Translations under genes and position numbers: made by a program
Assembly (NCBI GenBank): GCA_019055375.1
Contig: JAHQIW010000690.1
Coordinates: 1 to 64,000, forward strand
Length of the DNA: 64,000 nt
DNA from: Parelaphostrongylus tenuis
Taxonomy: Eukaryota; Nematoda; Chromadorea; Rhabditida; Metastrongylidae
Direction: 5' to 3'
Notes under the pieces: generated by a model
Seen by the model: only the letters and a program-made list of their open reading frames with translations
Databases searched by the model: none
Told to the model about the DNA's origin: nothing
In this document: positions 61,111 to 64,000 of the stretch, piece by piece
Position numbering within the stretch: the first letter of the stretch is position 1
Layout of the letters: the number at the start of each line of letters is the position of its first letter

Positions 61111-62298
61111 TAACTTCTATAAAGGTACACTAGATTGCTCGTTTGTTAAACCCGCAGAGCTTGCAATTTTCCACAAATACAGGCGTTTTGCTTCAGTGAT
61201 ACTTCGCAATCTCTCTAGACCATTCGTCACCTCCTATCAACAATAAAGAGATTATGCGACTCGACGCTACTTTGTTTTGTGCTACCTTTATTTAATCTTT
61301 ACAAACTGCCTCGGAATTTGGCTTCAGCCGGTGCCTGCGAATGTCCATCATTAAAATCTTCATTTCACGCCGACGGAATTGTTGTAACACAAGAAACACC
61401 AGAGGTGGAGTTGTTATAGACCTCGCTATTAATCATCGTGTACTTCATAATGGATGCCTTGCTGTGCAAAACCTTGATAGTGGCTTCCATTTCTCAATTG
61501 AGTCTGCAGCTCTTTTGAAGTCAATGAGTTTTAGACAATGTAATGTCGTCCACTCTCATAATGCCCTTGTGAGGTTCAAATCGTGTGGGTCTTCTCCAAT
61601 CGCCCAGTAGCTCCTGCAATTCTACTAAAATCGTGCTTACTCACGTGACTCCTCCCTCATCCATTGCCATTCGAATTGTGAAATTTCTGCTTTTCCTGAA
61701 AGCAGAAGTTCCGCTTGGAAGTCGCAGAGTCGTTATCATATCTCATAATTGGTGAACTGTCGGTAAGCGTTGCAAATGCTCTTTTCAAATTCCGCTGTAC
61801 CATTACAGTAGTGCTGTTTCCTTTTCAGTAAAATCTTCGTAAAATCTCTGCATCATCTTGCAGTTCTAGACACTGGCGGTTGTCTCATGTTTGTGCGACT
61901 CTGCATCACCGTATGAACCTGAGAAAATCTTGTAAATTTGTGGCTTCCCCATCTTTGACTTGCTCCTATAGCACTACTGCACAATTGTTGATCAGGCTGG
62001 CAGTATTCCTCATAGGTATCATTTTGTAGGTGACGTTTTGATATGAGCATCTTTTTAGACTTTAGTAAAGCAGACGGTCAAATTATAGCCGTTTTCTATT
62101 CTCTTCTAAACTTCACAAATTTCCTTAAACTCCTTTCCGGAAAAAAACGTGCGAAAAAGTGATAGGATAATGTGTTACGCTATAGAGGAACAGCATTGGG
62201 GCTGTGTTATACTTTGATTTTATTATGGTGCCGTATGTTTCATAAAGTCAATCCTCACAGCAAAGCTGTACGGAAGGTGAACAAATCTTCTTTGCGCC

Positions 62299-62480
62299 AG
62301 ATAATCATTTTTGAGCCACGCATGCCATGTGGTCTGTTAAATGGGCTTACATATGAAGCCCCATACACGTGTTTCGACCTCGACGGTCTCGTCAGTCGGG
62401 AAGTTACCCTTTCGTCTTCAGCCAATCTTCTGTGGTTGATCCACTCCTCATACTAAGAGTTAGCGACGACGACATTTTAC
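62299..62480 (-). repeat. Second hammerhead-bearing element family, minus strand
   Basis: It begins at the AGATAATCATTTTTGAGCC end and runs through GGTCTGTTAAATGGGCT to a hammerhead on the minus strand at 62,358-62,400. Its spacer sequence is unrelated to the 271-bp monomer. Confidence 0.65.
62358..62400 (-). ncRNA. Hammerhead ribozyme, second family
   Basis: Minus strand: CCCGA, core CTGACGA, stem II GACC and GGTC around GTCGA, GAAA, short stem III (CACGTG), GTA triplet, then TGGGG. Stem I has one G:G mismatch next to the closing U:A pair. The core is canonical. Confidence 0.75.
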
Positions 62481-62600
62481 ACTGTGAGTCCAGTGAAATT
62501 GTCACTGAACACAGAGCGTTGCACACTCGATCGTTCTTGGCTAGTATAATTAATCTGTCACATCTTTCGCTTCGAGTGCTTTTTTTTTGAGTTCACAGCT

Positions 62601-62711
62601 CCAGATAATCATTTTTGAGCCGTCAAGTTCGAAACACGTGTATCGTGTCCTATATGTCAACCCATTTGACAGACCACATGACATGCGTGGCTCTGAAATG
62701 ATTATCTGGCA
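62601..62711. mobile_element. 111-bp inverted-repeat element containing half a hammerhead
   Basis: Ends CCAGATAATCATTTTTGAGC and GCTCTGAAATGATTATCTGG are inverted copies with a 2-base difference. Inside, TTCGAAACACGTGTATCGTG keeps the GAAA, stem III and GTA half of the second-family ribozyme, while the CTGACGA half is gone. The diverged equivalent in block D is 29,138-29,242. Confidence 0.7.
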
Positions 62712-62869
62712 TATTGAAATTTGAGCCGTGGTCTTGAGAAAACACTCGAAAGATGTGATATATTAAATACACCAGTCAAGAGCAATCGAGTGTACAACAC
62801 TGTTTGTTCAGTGATAATTTTACTAGACTTACAATGTAAAATGTTCGTTGTCGCTAACTTTCAGTGTGA

Positions 62870-63020
62870 GGACTGGAGCACTCACAGAGTATTGGCAAGA
62901 CAAAGGGTGACTGCCCGACTGACGAGACCGTCAAGGTCGAAGCCCGTGTATCGGGTTCTGTAAGTCAGCCCATTTAACAGACCACATGAAATGCGTGGCC
63001 CAACAGTGACTATTTTGCAT
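62870..63020 (+). repeat. Second hammerhead-bearing element family, plus strand
   Basis: Same family as 62,299-62,480 but in the opposite orientation: ribozyme, then CAGCCCATTTAACAGACC, ATGCGTGGCCC and a degraded GACTATTTTGCAT end. The two elements face away from each other around the 111-bp element. Confidence 0.65.
62914..62955 (+). ncRNA. Hammerhead-like motif, second family, with GAAG core
   Basis: Stem I CCCGA with TCGGG is perfect (5 bp), the core CTGACGA is intact, and stem II GACC with GGTC closes the loop GTCAA. The last core base reads GAAG instead of GAAA (A15.1 changed) and stem III is weak, so activity is doubtful. Confidence 0.65.
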
Positions 63021-63399
63021 TTTGAAATGAGTTGTGGTCTTAAGAAAACACTCAAAGCGAAAGAAAAATCTTCTTTGGTATTACAGAGTGAGTTCAAAAC
63101 TTCCAAAACGGTCTGTGACATTTTGAAGTAAGCCTCTCCCGATCAAACAGCGCCAATATTCGGCCATGTTTCAATGAAAATCTTGTCTATGTGCAATAAA
63201 AAATGGATTTAAAACAAACTTCAGTGTTGCGAAGAAATTTAGTGTCGCGGAAGAAACTTTCACAAAGGCACTTTTACTTCGAACCGAGTGCACCCGCCTC
63301 GACAAATTCAGGACGCCGTCTATCATAAACATAGTTTACACCATCAAAATATCAATGATAGACTGTAATGGCAAAAATAGTCAAAAGAGAAAAACACTT

Positions 63400-63930
63400 T
63401 AAGCAGATATTTGTTGAATTGTTATCTTAATCCTCTGAATCATCAGTTAATAGCGTAGTCGTGGCGGAACAAATCTTTATCTTCGTAGCTTCCCAAGTTA
63501 TGACAAGCTAAGTAGTTTGGTCTAAGCCTAACAAGGCCTTCAGGAGCTTGAGAATTGTTTTGAAGGGCCATAACTACCAAACCATACGTCTAAAGATGTA
63601 CTCATCGCCGCTAAAAGGCGAAATCCGCGAAATTCTTCTCCAATCATATGGAAAAGGTAAAATTATTTGGGAACACAAAATTGACTGCACAAAATATACC
63701 CGCCACCGTGCTCATCATCTATTCAATTTTTACTGCGTTCAAGAAACTAGAGACGAATCATAATGGAGAGATGGCAGAAATCTGTTCAGGCCAGTGGCGC
63801 ATGCACTGAATAGTGTTGCTAAGTAATTCAAATACTTCTGTTTAGTAAATTTGGTGTTTAATGCTCTATCATGAAAACTTATGAGAAGACTTAGATATTG
63901 CCACTTTTAGAGCAATCATGGAATGCGTTT
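63400..63930 (-). repeat. Block F', inverted copy of 17,606-18,145
   Basis: It joins block D' near TTTAAGCAG at 63,395-63,403 and runs to CATGGAATGCG at about 63,927. The ORF at 63,548-63,763 is not kept in block F. The last 70 bp of the window have no partner. Confidence 0.85.
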
Positions 63931-64000
63931 CATCACAACGTACGACAGCTCTATCACGACGAATACATTTCCCTTAGCGATCTTCACAACTGCACGCAAT

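Larger units (their letters stand above)
59780..63400 (-). repeat. Block D', inverted copy of 28,780-30,910
   Basis: The reverse complement aligns with block D. Extra material in this copy is the mariner at 60,352-61,110 and the hammerhead-family segments at about 62,180-63,020. A C-rich gap-free match occurs at 61,560-61,700. Confidence 0.8.

Overview
The window looks like nuclear DNA of a nematode, most likely a parasitic strongylid (hookworm-like). The evidence is short phase-conserved introns in a secreted Cu/Zn superoxide dismutase gene, mariner copies whose transposase resembles the hookworm bandit/Hsmar1 group, RTE-type LINE fragments, and tRNA-derived SINEs in AT-rich intergenic DNA. 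The species is an inference. There are no bacterial operons or rRNA genes. I recognise one intact protein-coding gene.

Layout. 1-17,605 is one GT-rich minisatellite with a 15-bp unit. It is degenerate at the left, homogeneous at 5.9-11.6 kb, and built of higher-order repeats at 11.6-17.6 kb. It has no stop codons in any frame, so the giant ORFs there are artefacts. 17.6-64 kb is a mosaic of duplicated blocks. F (17.6-18.1 kb) is inverted at 63.4-63.9; G (20.0-22.3) is inverted at 45.5-47.7; D (28.8-30.9) is inverted at 59.8-63.4. The B/E block (32.2-37.9) is inverted at 49.1-57.3 kb, and block A (22.3-29.1) is a third copy of its B/C part.

The most notable object is at 25,030-28,340: a tandem array of about twelve 271-bp monomers inserted in block A. 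Every complete monomer carries a 48-nt type I hammerhead self-cleaving ribozyme with a canonical core and fully paired stems I and II. Three monomers point left and about nine point right. The two other copies of the host block lack the array, and a 9/10-bp direct repeat brackets it. This is retrozyme-like architecture, in which transcripts would be cut into 271-nt monomers. Decayed relatives lie at 32.2, 38.0, 38.3 and 57.2 kb. A different hammerhead family occurs as an inverted pair at 62.4 and 62.9 kb.

Genes. A four-exon secreted Cu/Zn SOD (42,869-44,017, +) lies in the spacer of the 5-8 kb B/E inverted repeat. A second SOD copy (58,008-58,897, +) keeps the same exon plan but is a pseudogene, with lost splice sites, three in-frame stops, a frameshift, a deletion and a lost zinc ligand. 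The rest is transposon debris: two internally deleted mariners, RTE fragments, several SINE families, MITE-like elements and unassigned AT-rich sequence.
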